64,000 bases of DNA from Tolumonas osonensis (GCF_014202415.1 NZ_JACHGR010000001.1:372001-436000), one strand, 5' to 3'. Positions 1 through 7,853 are shown, counted from the first letter of the stretch. Notes: a model not told the origin generated them from the sequence alone. Numbers and translations: made by a program.

Positions 1-125
1 CGGCTTAATTGAACCTGTGGCTGTACTTGGTGGAAGCTCAAAAGACGGTTTTGGGTAGGGCTTTCTACAGCCTCTTTTACCATGGCTTTTAACTCATGAA
101 TGGTAGGTATTTTGTTGCTAGGCAT
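1..125 (-). CDS. Unknown protein, N-terminal 41 residues only (runs off the left edge)
   Basis: This is a minus-strand reading frame that opens with ATG at 125-123 and continues past base 1. A GGAG ribosome-binding site lies about nine bases upstream of the ATG, so the start is credible. The visible peptide begins MPSNKIPTIHELKAMV and is polar, with no signal peptide or motif I recognise. Before the transposon at 239-5430 inserted, this gene would have lain about 110 bp downstream of the unknown gene now ending at 5430, in the same direction. The two were probably neighbours in one accessory segment. Function unknown. Confidence 0.6.
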   Translation of the reverse strand, partial: MPSNKIPTIHELKAMVKEAVESPTQNRLLSFHQVQPQVQLS

Positions 126-232
126 TATCAATGCTCCTGTTTGTTAATGTGTGTTGCAGGAGCAATTCTTTCTCGTTTGATTAGATGAATGTGGGAGTTA
201 CTGAAAACTCCCTAGGAGTTATTAGTTATTTC

Positions 233-238
233 TAATTT
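233..238. repeat. Left target-site duplication (TAATTT) of the 5.2 kb transposon
   Basis: TAATTT directly abuts the left terminal inverted repeat. The same six bases directly abut the outer end of the right terminal repeat at 5431-5436. A matching direct repeat outside perfect inverted ends is the normal footprint of transposition. IS1595-family elements usually make 8-bp duplications, so the 6-bp length is slightly unusual for the transposase seen inside. Confidence 0.75.
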
Positions 239-263
239 GCGGAATTATGTAGCAAACGCACAA
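239..263 (+). repeat. Left terminal inverted repeat of the transposon
   Basis: These 25 bases, beginning GCGGAATTATGTAGC, are the exact reverse complement of 5406-5430. The repeat is preceded immediately by the TAATTT duplication. Confidence 0.88.
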
Positions 264-322
264 GACTAGCCCCCCGATCAAACCCAAATACCCCTGTTTC
301 CATCTCGGACAGGGTTATTTTC

Positions 323-751
323 ATGGCTGAATCTCATGTGGTTTCTGGCTTGGTCGCCAAACGGTCGGAAGTCTCTGGCCTGATCTCGCACTATCAGCAC
401 GAAATCGCTCGGCTACAAGACGATATGCAGCACCTTGATGCCACCATCAAGCTATTCGACCCGGAGTATTACTTACGTACCATCCGGGCCAAGCAAGTAA
501 GGCAGCACAGCCGCCTGTTTGCCAATGGCGAATGTCATCGGCTAATGCTGGAGGCGTTGCGAGAGATGGGTGGGCAAGGCAGTACCGGCGAGATTGCCCA
601 GCGCATTCATGCCCGCAAAGGCTTTGAAGTCAAGGCTGTTCATCATGGAGTGGACGCAATGCTGCGTCGCGCCGCCAGTTCTGGCTTGCTGGTGAAGGGT
701 GGCCGCAACGAATCCGGCAACCTGTGGAAACTGGCTGATTTGGCTCAGTGA
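323..751 (+). CDS. Unknown 142-residue transposon passenger protein
   Basis: This is the first gene inside the left end of the transposon. The start ATG lies about 60 bp from the terminal repeat. Residues 10-45 are rich in heptad-like charged and hydrophobic positions, suggesting a coiled coil. The C-terminal half (about residues 68-140) looks like a small winged-helix fold, with GSTGEIAQRIHARKG and a helical KAVHHGVDAMLRRA segment. A DNA-binding role would fit but is inference. Its 3' end overlaps by a few bases the C-terminal end of the decayed transposase on the other strand. No catalytic motif is visible. I do not recognise the family with certainty. Confidence 0.65.
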   Translation: MAESHVVSGLVAKRSEVSGLISHYQHEIARLQDDMQHLDATIKLFDPEYYLRTIRAKQVRQHSRLFANGECHRLMLEALREMGGQGSTGEIAQRIHARKGFEVKAVHHGVDAMLRRAASSGLLVKGGRNESGNLWKLADLAQ

Positions 752-1422
752 ACCAGGTGTTCCATCAGGCGCTTGTTGCCTTGCCAGTAGCCGCCAAAAT
801 CTCGCGAGGTGCACTTCATCAGGATATCGAAGAACATCTCACCGTTGCTCATGCGGCGATTGTCTTCCCGGTAGGCGGCTTCATTGGCGTAGTGGTTCAG
901 ATGCATGATGCCGAACTTGTGTACCTGACCGTACTGCATGCGGCGGAAGCGCGAGAAGTAGCTTTCAGCCACATTGGTAGTTACGCCCTATCCAACTCCA
1001 CCTCGCCATCCAGCTCGGTTTCATCGCGTTGAGTCATCAGCTATTCCCGAATCTTGTGCGCCAGGGCGAAGGCAGTCTTGTTCTGCACGTCCAGGTCACG
1101 CGCCAGTTGCAGTGCCGACAAGCCTTTCACTGCATTGCAGTAGATAGCGATGGCGGCGAGGTAGACCTTCAACGGTAGCTTGTGGCTGTCGAAGATCGTG
1201 CCGGACGTGACCGAGAAGGTGTGATTGCAGTCGCGGCAGCGCCATTGGCGGCGGATCTTGATGAAATAGTGCTTGGCAACGCTGGCAGCATGGGCAAATA
1301 GTGTCGTGATGGCCCCAACGGCTCTGCTTGAACATCTCGAATGCCTGATCGTCGCTGAGCGAAAAAATATTGCACAGTGACAGGGTACGAGCTTGGGCGG
1401 AGAGCAGGAAGTGTTGTGACAT
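745..1422 (-). pseudogene. Decayed IS1595-family (ISSod11-like) transposase
   Basis: The fragments are collinear with an IS1595-type transposase but broken in at least three ways. The N-terminal part starts at 1422 and carries half of a zinc ribbon (CPCC). A frameshift near 1300 moves reading to another frame, which has the second half (WRCRDCNHTFSVTSGTIFD) and continues to AHKIRE. An in-frame TAG follows at 1041-1039, then LMTQRDETELDGEVELD, the motif around the first catalytic aspartate. The sequence then jumps to the C-terminal VAESYFSRFRRMQYGQVHKFG. Roughly 100 or more residues holding the rest of the catalytic core are gone. Not functional. Confidence 0.85.
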
Positions 1423-1489
1423 GGCAGCAACTCGTTTCTACATATATGTGGATCACATGCCATATCTGCGCCTTATCAAACTTATATTT

Positions 1490-1503
1490 AGGGAAATATC
1501 CCT
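1490..1503. promoter_or_regulatory. Dyad AGGGA-N4-TCCCT upstream of the small regulator-like gene
   Basis: AGGGAAATATCCCT forms a 5-bp inverted repeat about 40 bp before the ATG at 1542. A TAGAAT hexamer at 1511-1516 could serve as a -10 element. A controller-protein operator would fit the position before a restriction-modification unit. No binding evidence exists in the sequence beyond symmetry. Confidence 0.3.
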
Positions 1504-1541
1504 TTTTTGGTAGAATATTCTTCATAAATAGCGAGGTTGCC

Positions 1542-1760
1542 ATGAATGAACAGACTTGGAATCAACGCGCCACCAACCTACTGAAGTCGCAGATGGTGCT
1601 GGCGGGGATGAGCTACGAGGAACTGATACAGCGTCTGGCCGCAATTGGCGTAGACGAGAGCTACAAGGGCATTGCCAACAAGATCAACCGGGGAACGTTC
1701 AGCTTTGTGTTCTTTATGCAATGCATGAAAGCGTTGGGTGTTAACGAAATTCGACTGTGA
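1542..1760 (+). CDS. Small DUF6471-like protein, possible controller of the R-M genes
   Basis: A 72-residue protein starting MNEQTWNQRATNLLKSQM, with the pattern LLKSQMVLAGMSYEELIQRLAAIG followed by KGIANKINRG and FFMQCMKALGV. This matches what I know of the DUF6471 family, small helix-turn-helix-like proteins. The ATG at 1542 was chosen because GAGG lies just upstream and because earlier ATGs would overlap the transposase relic. The gene ends eight bases before the start of the restriction gene, so the two are probably co-transcribed. A controller (C-protein-like) role is inference from this position. Confidence 0.7.
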   Translation: MNEQTWNQRATNLLKSQMVLAGMSYEELIQRLAAIGVDESYKGIANKINRGTFSFVFFMQCMKALGVNEIRL

Positions 1761-1767
1761 GCCGACT

Positions 1768-2463
1768 ATGTATCAAGAACTGACAGACCGACTGACCAGC
1801 GGCATAGCACGCTGTGTCACCGAAGAAGAAGTACGATTTCTCTGGCTGAGCGAACTGAAAAGCACGCTGGGCGTGCAATTTCAGGCTGAACGCGAACGAA
1901 ACGATGCCTACTACAACGGTGTTGTCATCGAATTCAAGAATGCTGGCCTGTTTGGCGGAAAGACCAGCAGTCCCGCATTCAAGGAGGCGGTGTACGACCG
2001 TCTGGATAAGTACATCAAGCGCCGTTCAGAGAATGAAGGTGAAGACCCCGCAGACTACATCGGTATTGCGACAGACGGCTGCCATGTCGCCTTCGCTTTT
2101 ATGCAGGACGACCAAATTGTGCATCGCCACCTGATGCCGATCTGCGAGTCATCGGTGTCGTTGGTCGCACAGGCACTGAAAGACGCCAAGCGCCGTGCAG
2201 TCACCCCAGAAAACCTGATTGAAGATTTCGGCCACATGTCCCCAACCGGTGCAGGCATGATGCAGGCGCTAGCTGATTCGCTCATGAGCCAGTTGGCCAC
2301 GAAAGGCCCGAACAAGATCAAGATGCTATTCGAGGAATGGCGTCACCTGTACGGGCAGGTGGCCGATCTGTCGGTCAATCAGGTTGATGACATCTTGCGC
2401 AGCATTGGCTTTAATCTGACCTGCAAGCAAGCAACAGCATCATTCCAGCCGCACTATTTGTAA
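1768..2463 (+). CDS. N-terminal nuclease portion of a frameshifted type IIG-like restriction enzyme
   Basis: 231 residues starting at ATG 1768 (MYQELTDRLTSGIARCV). Around residues 45-75 there is a PD-(D/E)XK-like pattern: an acidic stretch, then GVVIEFKNAG with the E-x-K signature, followed by FKEAVYDRLDKYI. The end, up to about residue 220, reads like the helical linker of single-chain restriction-methyltransferases. It stops at TAA 2461-2463. The next frame (codons from about 2451) continues as ALFVIHTYDSLLIKLLGAEI, the usual continuation of such proteins. A one-base deletion at about 2400-2460 therefore most likely split a protein of roughly 1050 residues. Whether the separated nuclease part still works is unknown. 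Confidence 0.75.
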   Translation: MYQELTDRLTSGIARCVTEEEVRFLWLSELKSTLGVQFQAERERNDAYYNGVVIEFKNAGLFGGKTSSPAFKEAVYDRLDKYIKRRSENEGEDPADYIGIATDGCHVAFAFMQDDQIVHRHLMPICESSVSLVAQALKDAKRRAVTPENLIEDFGHMSPTGAGMMQALADSLMSQLATKGPNKIKMLFEEWRHLYGQVADLSVNQVDDILRSIGFNLTCKQATASFQPHYL

Positions 2464-2516
2464 TTCACACCTATGACTCTCTCCTCATCAAGCTGCTCGG
2501 TGCCGAAATCGTCTCC

Positions 2517-4922
2517 ATGCTTGACGACCATACGGCTTACAAGGGCTTTGCCGAGGCAGCTTCGGTACTTGGTGATGGCGAACTGACTCAGCGCATTGCC
2601 GCCGAGATCGAACGCGGCGAATTCTTTAGCCGTGCAGGGATTCAGGGTTTTGTTGAAGAGGCCATTTTCAGTTGGTATCTTGACGCGGCTACCGATCCGG
2701 CACATGGAGACGACATCTGCCGTGGCCTGCGGCAAGTTCTGGTTAGCCTAGCGATGTACCGCACTGACAATCTGACCGTAGCCCGTTCTCGGGACGTGCT
2801 CAAACACTTCTACCAAGACTTGGTGCCCGATGCGCTGCGCAAGAGCTTGGGCGAGTTCTATACCCCGGACTGGTTGGTAGAGGTCACGCTCGACAAAACC
2901 GGCGTCTCTGACTGGATCGATAAACGCTTCCTTGACCCAACTTGTGGCTCTGGATCGTTCCTGCTGGCAACGATCAAGCGCATTCGTCAACAAGCCGAAG
3001 AGGCGGGTTGGTCACAAAAAGCCACGCTGGAACATATTACCCATAGTGTATGGGGCTTCGACCTTAACCCCTTGGCTGTGCAAGCGGCACGGGTCAATCT
3101 GCTGATTTCCATTACCGATTTACTGGCGGCCTGCCCTGGCTCTCGCATTGAACTGCCGGTTCTGCTGGCTGATGCGGTGTATTCACCTGCTCGCAATCCA
3201 GACAGCGATGAAGACACAGTGGAGTACACCATCGGTAGTCAGGTCGCCAACCTGAAAGTGACCTTGCCTGCTGCTTTGGCTCTGGATCGCAAACGCCTCG
3301 ACGCGGTGTTCTCGACTATGGGGGAACTGGTTGAAGCAGATACCGACTACCCTGACGTTGAGAAAAAGTTGATCGCTCGTCGCCAGTTAAGCCAAGGGGA
3401 AGCCGATTCTTGGCGTTTCCCTTTGTCGGAAACCTATGGGCGGGTGCTTGATCTGCATCGCAAGAACTGGAATGGCATCTGGTTTCGCATCGTGCGCAAC
3501 TTTTTCTGGTCGGCCACTGCTGGAGAATTTGACGTAGTGATCGGTAATCCGCCGTGGGTGCGTTGGTCGAAGCTGCCGGAGTTGTATCGGGAGCGGGTCA
3601 TGCCAACCTGCCGCGACTATGACATCTTCTCCAGTACGCCGCACCATGGCGGCAATGAGCTGGATATCTCTGCGATGATTTCTTACACGGTGTCCGATAA
3701 GTGGCTAAAGGAAGAAGGCCGACTGGCCTTCCTGGTCACGCAGACCCTGTTCCAGTCTCCCTCATCGGAAGGCTTCCGGCGCTTCCGCATCAAGGATGGC
3801 TATAACCTGATCCCCGAATCGGTAGACGACCTCAAGTCGCTTAAACCCTTCCCGGATGCGGCCAACAAGACGGCCATTTTTGTTGCCAGCAAAAGCCGGT
3901 CGCGTGTTCCTAGCTACCCGCTCCCCTACTATGTATGGAATGCTGCGCCTGGGGCCAAGAAAGTCATTTCGGCGTCACTGGACAAGGCCGCCGCGCTGTC
4001 CGGCGTGATCATTGACCAGCAGGAGGCTACCCCCGTTGGAGGTGCAGGCTCTCCGTGGGCGGTACTGCCAGTTGGGGCGTTTGTCTCGATGGCCTGCCTG
4101 ACCGGACAAAGCGAGTGGGCACAGGGCCGCAAAGGCGTCACCGTGGACTTGAACGGGATCTATTTCGTGTCAGTCACCCGCATCAGCGAAGACGGCAACT
4201 TGGTACAGATCGAAACCCGCCCCGAGGCAGGCAAGACCAACATTGGGCCAAAGCAGCGTCATTGGATTGAGCCGGACATGCTCTACCCGTTACTGAAAGG
4301 AGCCAGCGACTTTTCGGCTTGCTACGTCAGCCCGAAAGACGAGCTGTATGCCTTGGTGCCGAACCGGGGCATTACCAAGGAAGAGTACGATGGAGCCGAA
4401 GCGCTGATCGATGCCGATATGCCACAGTTGGGCCGCTATTTCGCGTCATTCAGCGAGCTGCTGGCCCGTCGTTCGACCTATCGCGGGCGGATGCCTAACG
4501 CACCGTACTACGCCGTCTACAACGTCGGAAACTATACCTTCGCGCCATGGAAAGTGATATGGGCAGAGCAGAAGGATTTCTGCGCCGCTGTCGTGTCCAC
4601 TGCTACCGTACCGGGTGCTGGCGAACGGGTTGTCGTGCCCGACCACAAGTTGTTCTTTGTGGATTTTGATGCAGCAGAACCGGCGTACTTTCTGTGCGGC
4701 ATGCTGAATACTGCGAAAGTGCACCAGTTCATCGAAAGCCACGTCATCAAGACCCAAATTGGCAACGTGTTCAAGCATCTGAGCGTGCCGCAGTTCGACG
4801 CGAAGAACCCACGGCACCGTGAACTGGCCGCACTAGTCGAGCAGGCGCACGCCGAACACGATCAGGCTAAACGGCAGGTGCTGCTGGCGAAAATCAGCGA
4901 CCTCGGCAGCAGGCTGCTGTAA
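2517..4922 (+). CDS. N6-adenine DNA methyltransferase portion of the type IIG-like system
   Basis: 801 residues from the first ATG in this frame. True reading probably continued from the upstream nuclease frame before a frameshift. Motif I is DPTCGSGSFLL (about residue 140), preceded by GEFYTPDWLVE, and the catalytic motif IV is GNPPWVRW (about residue 345). Together they mark a gamma-class N6-adenine methylase. The C-terminal 350 residues would hold the target-recognition region (for example MPNAPYYAVYNVGNYTFAPW). With an intact SAM site and NPPW, methylation activity may survive alone. The gene is followed within 40 bp by a small decayed ORF. This is the main cargo of the transposon. Confidence 0.82.
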   Translation: MLDDHTAYKGFAEAASVLGDGELTQRIAAEIERGEFFSRAGIQGFVEEAIFSWYLDAATDPAHGDDICRGLRQVLVSLAMYRTDNLTVARSRDVLKHFYQDLVPDALRKSLGEFYTPDWLVEVTLDKTGVSDWIDKRFLDPTCGSGSFLLATIKRIRQQAEEAGWSQKATLEHITHSVWGFDLNPLAVQAARVNLLISITDLLAACPGSRIELPVLLADAVYSPARNPDSDEDTVEYTIGSQVANLKVTLPAALALDRKRLDAVFSTMGELVEADTDYPDVEKKLIARRQLSQGEADSWRFPLSETYGRVLDLHRKNWNGIWFRIVRNFFWSATAGEFDVVIGNPPWVRWSKLPELYRERVMPTCRDYDIFSSTPHHGGNELDISAMISYTVSDKWLKEEGRLAFLVTQTLFQSPSSEGFRRFRIKDGYNLIPESVDDLKSLKPFPDAANKTAIFVASKSRSRVPSYPLPYYVWNAAPGAKKVISASLDKAAALSGVIIDQQEATPVGGAGSPWAVLPVGAFVSMACLTGQSEWAQGRKGVTVDLNGIYFVSVTRISEDGNLVQIETRPEAGKTNIGPKQRHWIEPDMLYPLLKGASDFSACYVSPKDELYALVPNRGITKEEYDGAEALIDADMPQLGRYFASFSELLARRSTYRGRMPNAPYYAVYNVGNYTFAPWKVIWAEQKDFCAAVVSTATVPGAGERVVVPDHKLFFVDFDAAEPAYFLCGMLNTAKVHQFIESHVIKTQIGNVFKHLSVPQFDAKNPRHRELAALVEQAHAEHDQAKRQVLLAKISDLGSRLL

Positions 4923-4959
4923 CAGCGACATTCAAACAGAAGTGCAAGAGGGAGGCCGC

Positions 4960-5370
4960 ATGCAACATGACGACATTCGCCATCGTTACCGTTGGCAGTT
5001 CAAAACAGGATGGGGAGTCGATAACAGAGTGCCGGATAGATGGCTGTCGGCTATATCCTCCCTATGCGCCAATGTCGATGTGCTGATTCAAGGCGAACTA
5101 CGTGAAGGCTTTCATTGGCTGGATATCAAAGAAAAAGCATAGGATGCTGTCGGTGTCTTATGCGGCTCCAGCATCCTAGCTGCCGGTTGATGGACTTGGC
5201 AAGCCGTTGTCTACATCGAGGATATGCCGCCCTCGCTACAGGTCCATTTCATGACGTGGCTGGAGCAGCAGCCGCTGTCCATTTCTCGCCCTCCGCTTGG
5301 CTTGCCAATACGGGGACAAGCCTACTTTGCTGAGGACGTACTGACTTCGATGGATTCCACCCCTCATTAA
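4960..5370 (+). pseudogene. Small ORF interrupted by two in-frame stops
   Basis: Starting at ATG 4960 behind GGAGG, the frame reads 60 residues (MQHDDIRHRYRWQFKTGWG to WLDIKEKA), meets TAG at 5140-5142, then continues DAVGVLCGSSILAAG to TGA at 5188-5190. It then runs WTWQAVVYIEDMPPS to a final TAA at 5368-5370. The later part keeps protein-like composition in the same frame, so this looks like one gene of about 135 codons that acquired two nonsense changes. It follows the methylase gene in the transposon. The family was not recognised. An alternative is that only the first 60 codons are a gene. Confidence 0.5.
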
Positions 5371-5377
5371 ATGCACA

Positions 5378-5399
5378 AAGCCCGCGATCTTGCGGGCTT
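5378..5399. terminator. Strong hairpin next to the right transposon end
   Basis: AAGCCCGC at 5378-5385 pairs perfectly with GCGGGCTT at 5392-5399 across a 6-base loop. The outer flanks GCACAAAG and CTTTGTGC (to 5411) extend the pairing into the terminal inverted repeat. It would stop transcription leaving the cargo genes. Confidence 0.6.
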
Positions 5400-5405
5400 C
5401 TGACT

Positions 5406-5430
5406 TTGTGCGTTTGCTACATAATTCCGC
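5406..5430 (-). repeat. Right terminal inverted repeat of the transposon
   Basis: Exact reverse complement of 239-263. The TAATTT duplication follows immediately at 5431-5436. The outermost base supplies the G of the TAG stop codon of the neighbouring minus-strand gene. Confidence 0.88.
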
Positions 5431-6290
5431 TAATTTGTTGCCTTGCTTAACCAATCGCGGATTGTTTTTGCGTCAGAAAATGGGATTTTGACTCCCTTTT
5501 TTGAACATAGCTTTTCAAGCTCTGTCATTAAGCCGTTAGCATTATTAACGAGCCCTTCCAATTTGGGGTGTATCAAGATCAATGTTTTAATCATGTCTGA
5601 TTGCTTAGCCGTGACTCTAAATTTGTTCTCGGGCAGGGTTTTTAATTCTTGTTCTCTATTTTTCTGAGCTAGTTCCGTATTGTTATAAATATTATCCAAC
5701 ACTCCGCCACCGTGAATGGCTTTGTATAATCGTTCAAGATCTGGACGAATTATGTAAATATCATTCAATTTCGGATCACTAACGCGGGTGTCATTTGGTG
5801 TATGAATGATTCCTCGGTATGTCCAACCATTTTCATCTGGTAGTGGGGAAAATATTTTAATCTCATTATCTATCCCACCTAATGAACCAAGTTCAGCAAG
5901 CACATCAGAGATATCCAGAATATAAAATGGGTCTATTGCCCAAAATCCTTCAAAATATACAGGAACGTCACAAACATCTTGAGCAGTCATTTTCACCAGA
6001 TCATCATGAAAGTACTCACTACTGAATGACTGGTCAAAGCTGGAATATAAAGAAATACGAGTTAAATCATAAGAATCCTCATATATCGCACGAATAAAAT
6101 CAGCAATTTCTTCGGTGCTTTTGGCTTTATCTACTTTTTCTATATCCAGTAAAAGACCTGACCCAGCGCCATTTAGACACAACTTTATAGCACCAATACT
6201 TCCCCAATGAAGTAGGTCTTGAACCTCACAATCCAATAATCTTGAAGCTCTTTCTAACGTGCAATATTCAAGCGGTAATAAGTTTTTCAT
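5430..6290 (-). CDS. Unknown 286-residue accessory protein, stop codon rebuilt by the transposon
   Basis: Begins MKNLLPLEYCTLERASRLL, which resembles a short helix-turn-helix-like N-terminus seen in several accessory proteins (CTLERASRLLDCEVQDLLHWG). The middle is acidic and the last 60 residues are charged and helical (KQSDMIKTLILIHPKLEGLV). No catalytic motif stands out. The TAG stop uses the terminal G of the transposon repeat. Reading across the ancestral junction (one TAATTT copy, then 232 downwards on the minus strand) also gives AAT TAG, so the protein length did not change. Lower G+C than the core genome. It lies 93 bp downstream of the integrase gene, in the same direction. Function unknown. 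Confidence 0.65.
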   Translation of the reverse strand: MKNLLPLEYCTLERASRLLDCEVQDLLHWGSIGAIKLCLNGAGSGLLLDIEKVDKAKSTEEIADFIRAIYEDSYDLTRISLYSSFDQSFSSEYFHDDLVKMTAQDVCDVPVYFEGFWAIDPFYILDISDVLAELGSLGGIDNEIKIFSPLPDENGWTYRGIIHTPNDTRVSDPKLNDIYIIRPDLERLYKAIHGGGVLDNIYNNTELAQKNREQELKTLPENKFRVTAKQSDMIKTLILIHPKLEGLVNNANGLMTELEKLCSKKGVKIPFSDAKTIRDWLSKATN

Positions 6291-6383
6291 GCTGCGCCCC
6301 TTGCGCTACCTGATTTGTTACTGGGTCAGGCTGGCAGGGTATCCAGCTTTTCGATTGGCCGATCTAGGCCCAGTAAATACTGG

Positions 6384-7607
6384 TTATGCTGTTCGATTAA
6401 ATGTTGCTGGTATGACGTTTTCTTGCGGTTCTGCCAGTAGTTCCAGACGGTCAAGATAACGATTCAATACCTGTAATTTTTCCTGCAGATACTCAGCCCG
6501 GTTGTAAATACTGAACACTCCACCAAGTTCATGACCTGCCAGCAATTCGACAACGTGTGGAGGTGCGCCTAAATCCGCATTCTTAGTGATGAAGGTGTGC
6601 CGCAAATTATGGACAGTCCAGCTCTCTTTATGCTTTAGCCGTTTGTAAAATCCTCTGGTGTTCTGGCTAACGGCTGTATCTTCTTTAAATTCACCAAGGA
6701 TAAATGGCCCTTCATTTCGTTGACGCATATCCACCAGCCAAGGCAAAACCCGATCTGGTATTGGTCTGGTGATTCTATTTCCGTTTTTGCTGTTTTCTTT
6801 AGGTACCGTCCAGAGTTTATTTTCTAAGTCCCATTCATCCCAGGTTGAAAGCCTAACCTCTTTCGTTCTGGCACAAAAAACCATGATCAGCTTCATCAGG
6901 TCTCTGTAATACGGCTGTACACCATCATTCATTAACCAGCACCACAAATCCCTAAGCTCATTATCTGTAAGTACTCTGTCGTCTTTTGCCTGTTTCTTGC
7001 CTACATCAGGGATTGTTAACCGCTCCAAAGCCATGCTGGTGGCATAGCCGCGCCTATCACAATATCTGAGCGCTTGTTTACACATTTGCAGGACATAACC
7101 AGCGGCAATCGGTGAACCTTTACGGGTTATTGCCTCCAAAGCATCCAGCCAGTGCCTGCGATCAGTTAGGTGTAGCGGTAGCGAACCAATGACGGGGTAA
7201 ATGTGTGCGCTTAACTGCGCCCTGTGGCGCTCATGGTTTTTACGGTTATAAACGGCATAGTTATCAAGCCAGTACTCAAGGGCATCCTTTACAGTGATAG
7301 GGGCCAATGATTGCTGGCTTTCTTTATCCAACATGAATCGAGGGTCTTTGCTTTCCGCCAGCCATGCTCGGCATTTGTCTTTTAGTTTTCTCGCTGCTGC
7401 TAGTGGCAGATCAGGGTATTTACCAAGACACAGGCGTTCTCCCTTACTTTCTCGTCCACCAAGCCGGTAGCGGTAATACCACGTTAGATTGCCGCTAATC
7501 TGTGCTCTGAGTGTTAATCCGTCACCATCAGCGATCCATGTTTCCTTTTGTGGCGGGTTTCTTAGCAAAGCCTTTAGTTTGTTATCGTTTAATTTGTTAA
7601 CACTCAT
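6384..7607 (-). CDS. P4-type tyrosine integrase of an accessory segment
   Basis: 407 residues, the usual length for P4-like integrases. The N-terminal domain (about 1-90) has GLTLRAQISGNLTWYYRYR and a GKYPDLPLAAAR segment typical of this family. A SAM-like core-binding domain follows. The catalytic domain shows the first arginine in FCARTKEVRL, then HNLRHTF, GHELGGVFSIYNRAE with the trailing histidine and probable nucleophile tyrosine. The gene is transcribed away from the core genome at the right, so this is probably the integrase at one end of an island extending left beyond the window. No tRNA or duplicated attachment core could be identified beside it. Four 12-bp tandem repeats sit just upstream of its start. 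Confidence 0.9.
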   Translation of the reverse strand: MSVNKLNDNKLKALLRNPPQKETWIADGDGLTLRAQISGNLTWYYRYRLGGRESKGERLCLGKYPDLPLAAARKLKDKCRAWLAESKDPRFMLDKESQQSLAPITVKDALEYWLDNYAVYNRKNHERHRAQLSAHIYPVIGSLPLHLTDRRHWLDALEAITRKGSPIAAGYVLQMCKQALRYCDRRGYATSMALERLTIPDVGKKQAKDDRVLTDNELRDLWCWLMNDGVQPYYRDLMKLIMVFCARTKEVRLSTWDEWDLENKLWTVPKENSKNGNRITRPIPDRVLPWLVDMRQRNEGPFILGEFKEDTAVSQNTRGFYKRLKHKESWTVHNLRHTFITKNADLGAPPHVVELLAGHELGGVFSIYNRAEYLQEKLQVLNRYLDRLELLAEPQENVIPATFNRTA

Positions 7608-7624
7608 AATGACTTACCCGCAAG

Positions 7625-7672
7625 ACCATGTGACATACCATGTGACACACCATGTGACACACCATGTGACAC
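7625..7672 (+). repeat. Four tandem 12-bp repeats upstream of the integrase
   Basis: The unit ACCATGTGACAC (first copy ends in AT) repeats at 7625, 7637, 7649 and 7661 without spacers. The last integrase codon-side copy is about 18 bp before the ATG. The 12-bp period is close to one helical turn, which would place bound proteins on one face. Integrase arm sites or an autoregulatory operator are possible roles. Confidence 0.8.
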
Positions 7673-7853
7673 ACGTAGTATAGTATCTATGCGAATTTAA
7701 AGGAAACAGGCAGAAACAAAGAGAGGGTAAAATACACATATATCACTTATTTATCATCAAGTTACTAACAATAAGCAGATACATCATGAAGCAATGAGAA
7801 ATTATTATTTTGATAACTGGATATGAACTAAGTTCCTACCGATAACGAACCGG

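Larger units (their letters stand above)
239..5430. mobile_element. 5.2 kb transposon with IS1595-type transposase relic and restriction-modification cargo
   Basis: The ends are perfect 25-bp inverted repeats (239-263 and 5406-5430) flanked by TAATTT on both sides. Inside, in order, are an unknown passenger gene (323-751), a decayed IS1595/ISSod11-type transposase on the minus strand (745-1422), a small DUF6471-like protein (1542-1760), a frameshifted type IIG-like restriction-modification gene (1768-4922) and a small decayed ORF (4960-5370). A hairpin overlaps the right end. The transposase has lost its catalytic core, so the element can no longer move unaided. IS1595-family elements with passenger genes are known. 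Assigning the ends to this particular transposase is inference. Confidence 0.85.

Noticed and set aside
2430-2475. Programmed ribosomal frameshift in the restriction gene
   Set aside because: No slippery heptamer with downstream pseudoknot-like structure is visible; a base loss explains the break better.
5115-5333. 72-codon ORF in another frame over the end of the transposon
   Set aside because: Composition is cysteine- and arginine-rich and unlike a protein. The overlapping frame at 4960-5370 is more convincing.
4960-5370. Programmed stop-codon read-through of the two in-frame stops
   Set aside because: The two stops differ (TAG and TGA), and no selenocysteine or pyrrolysine-type structure was seen. 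Decay is the simpler reading.
7625-7672. Short repeats as a possible CRISPR array
   Set aside because: The units are only 12 bp and directly tandem, with no spacers and no cas genes nearby.
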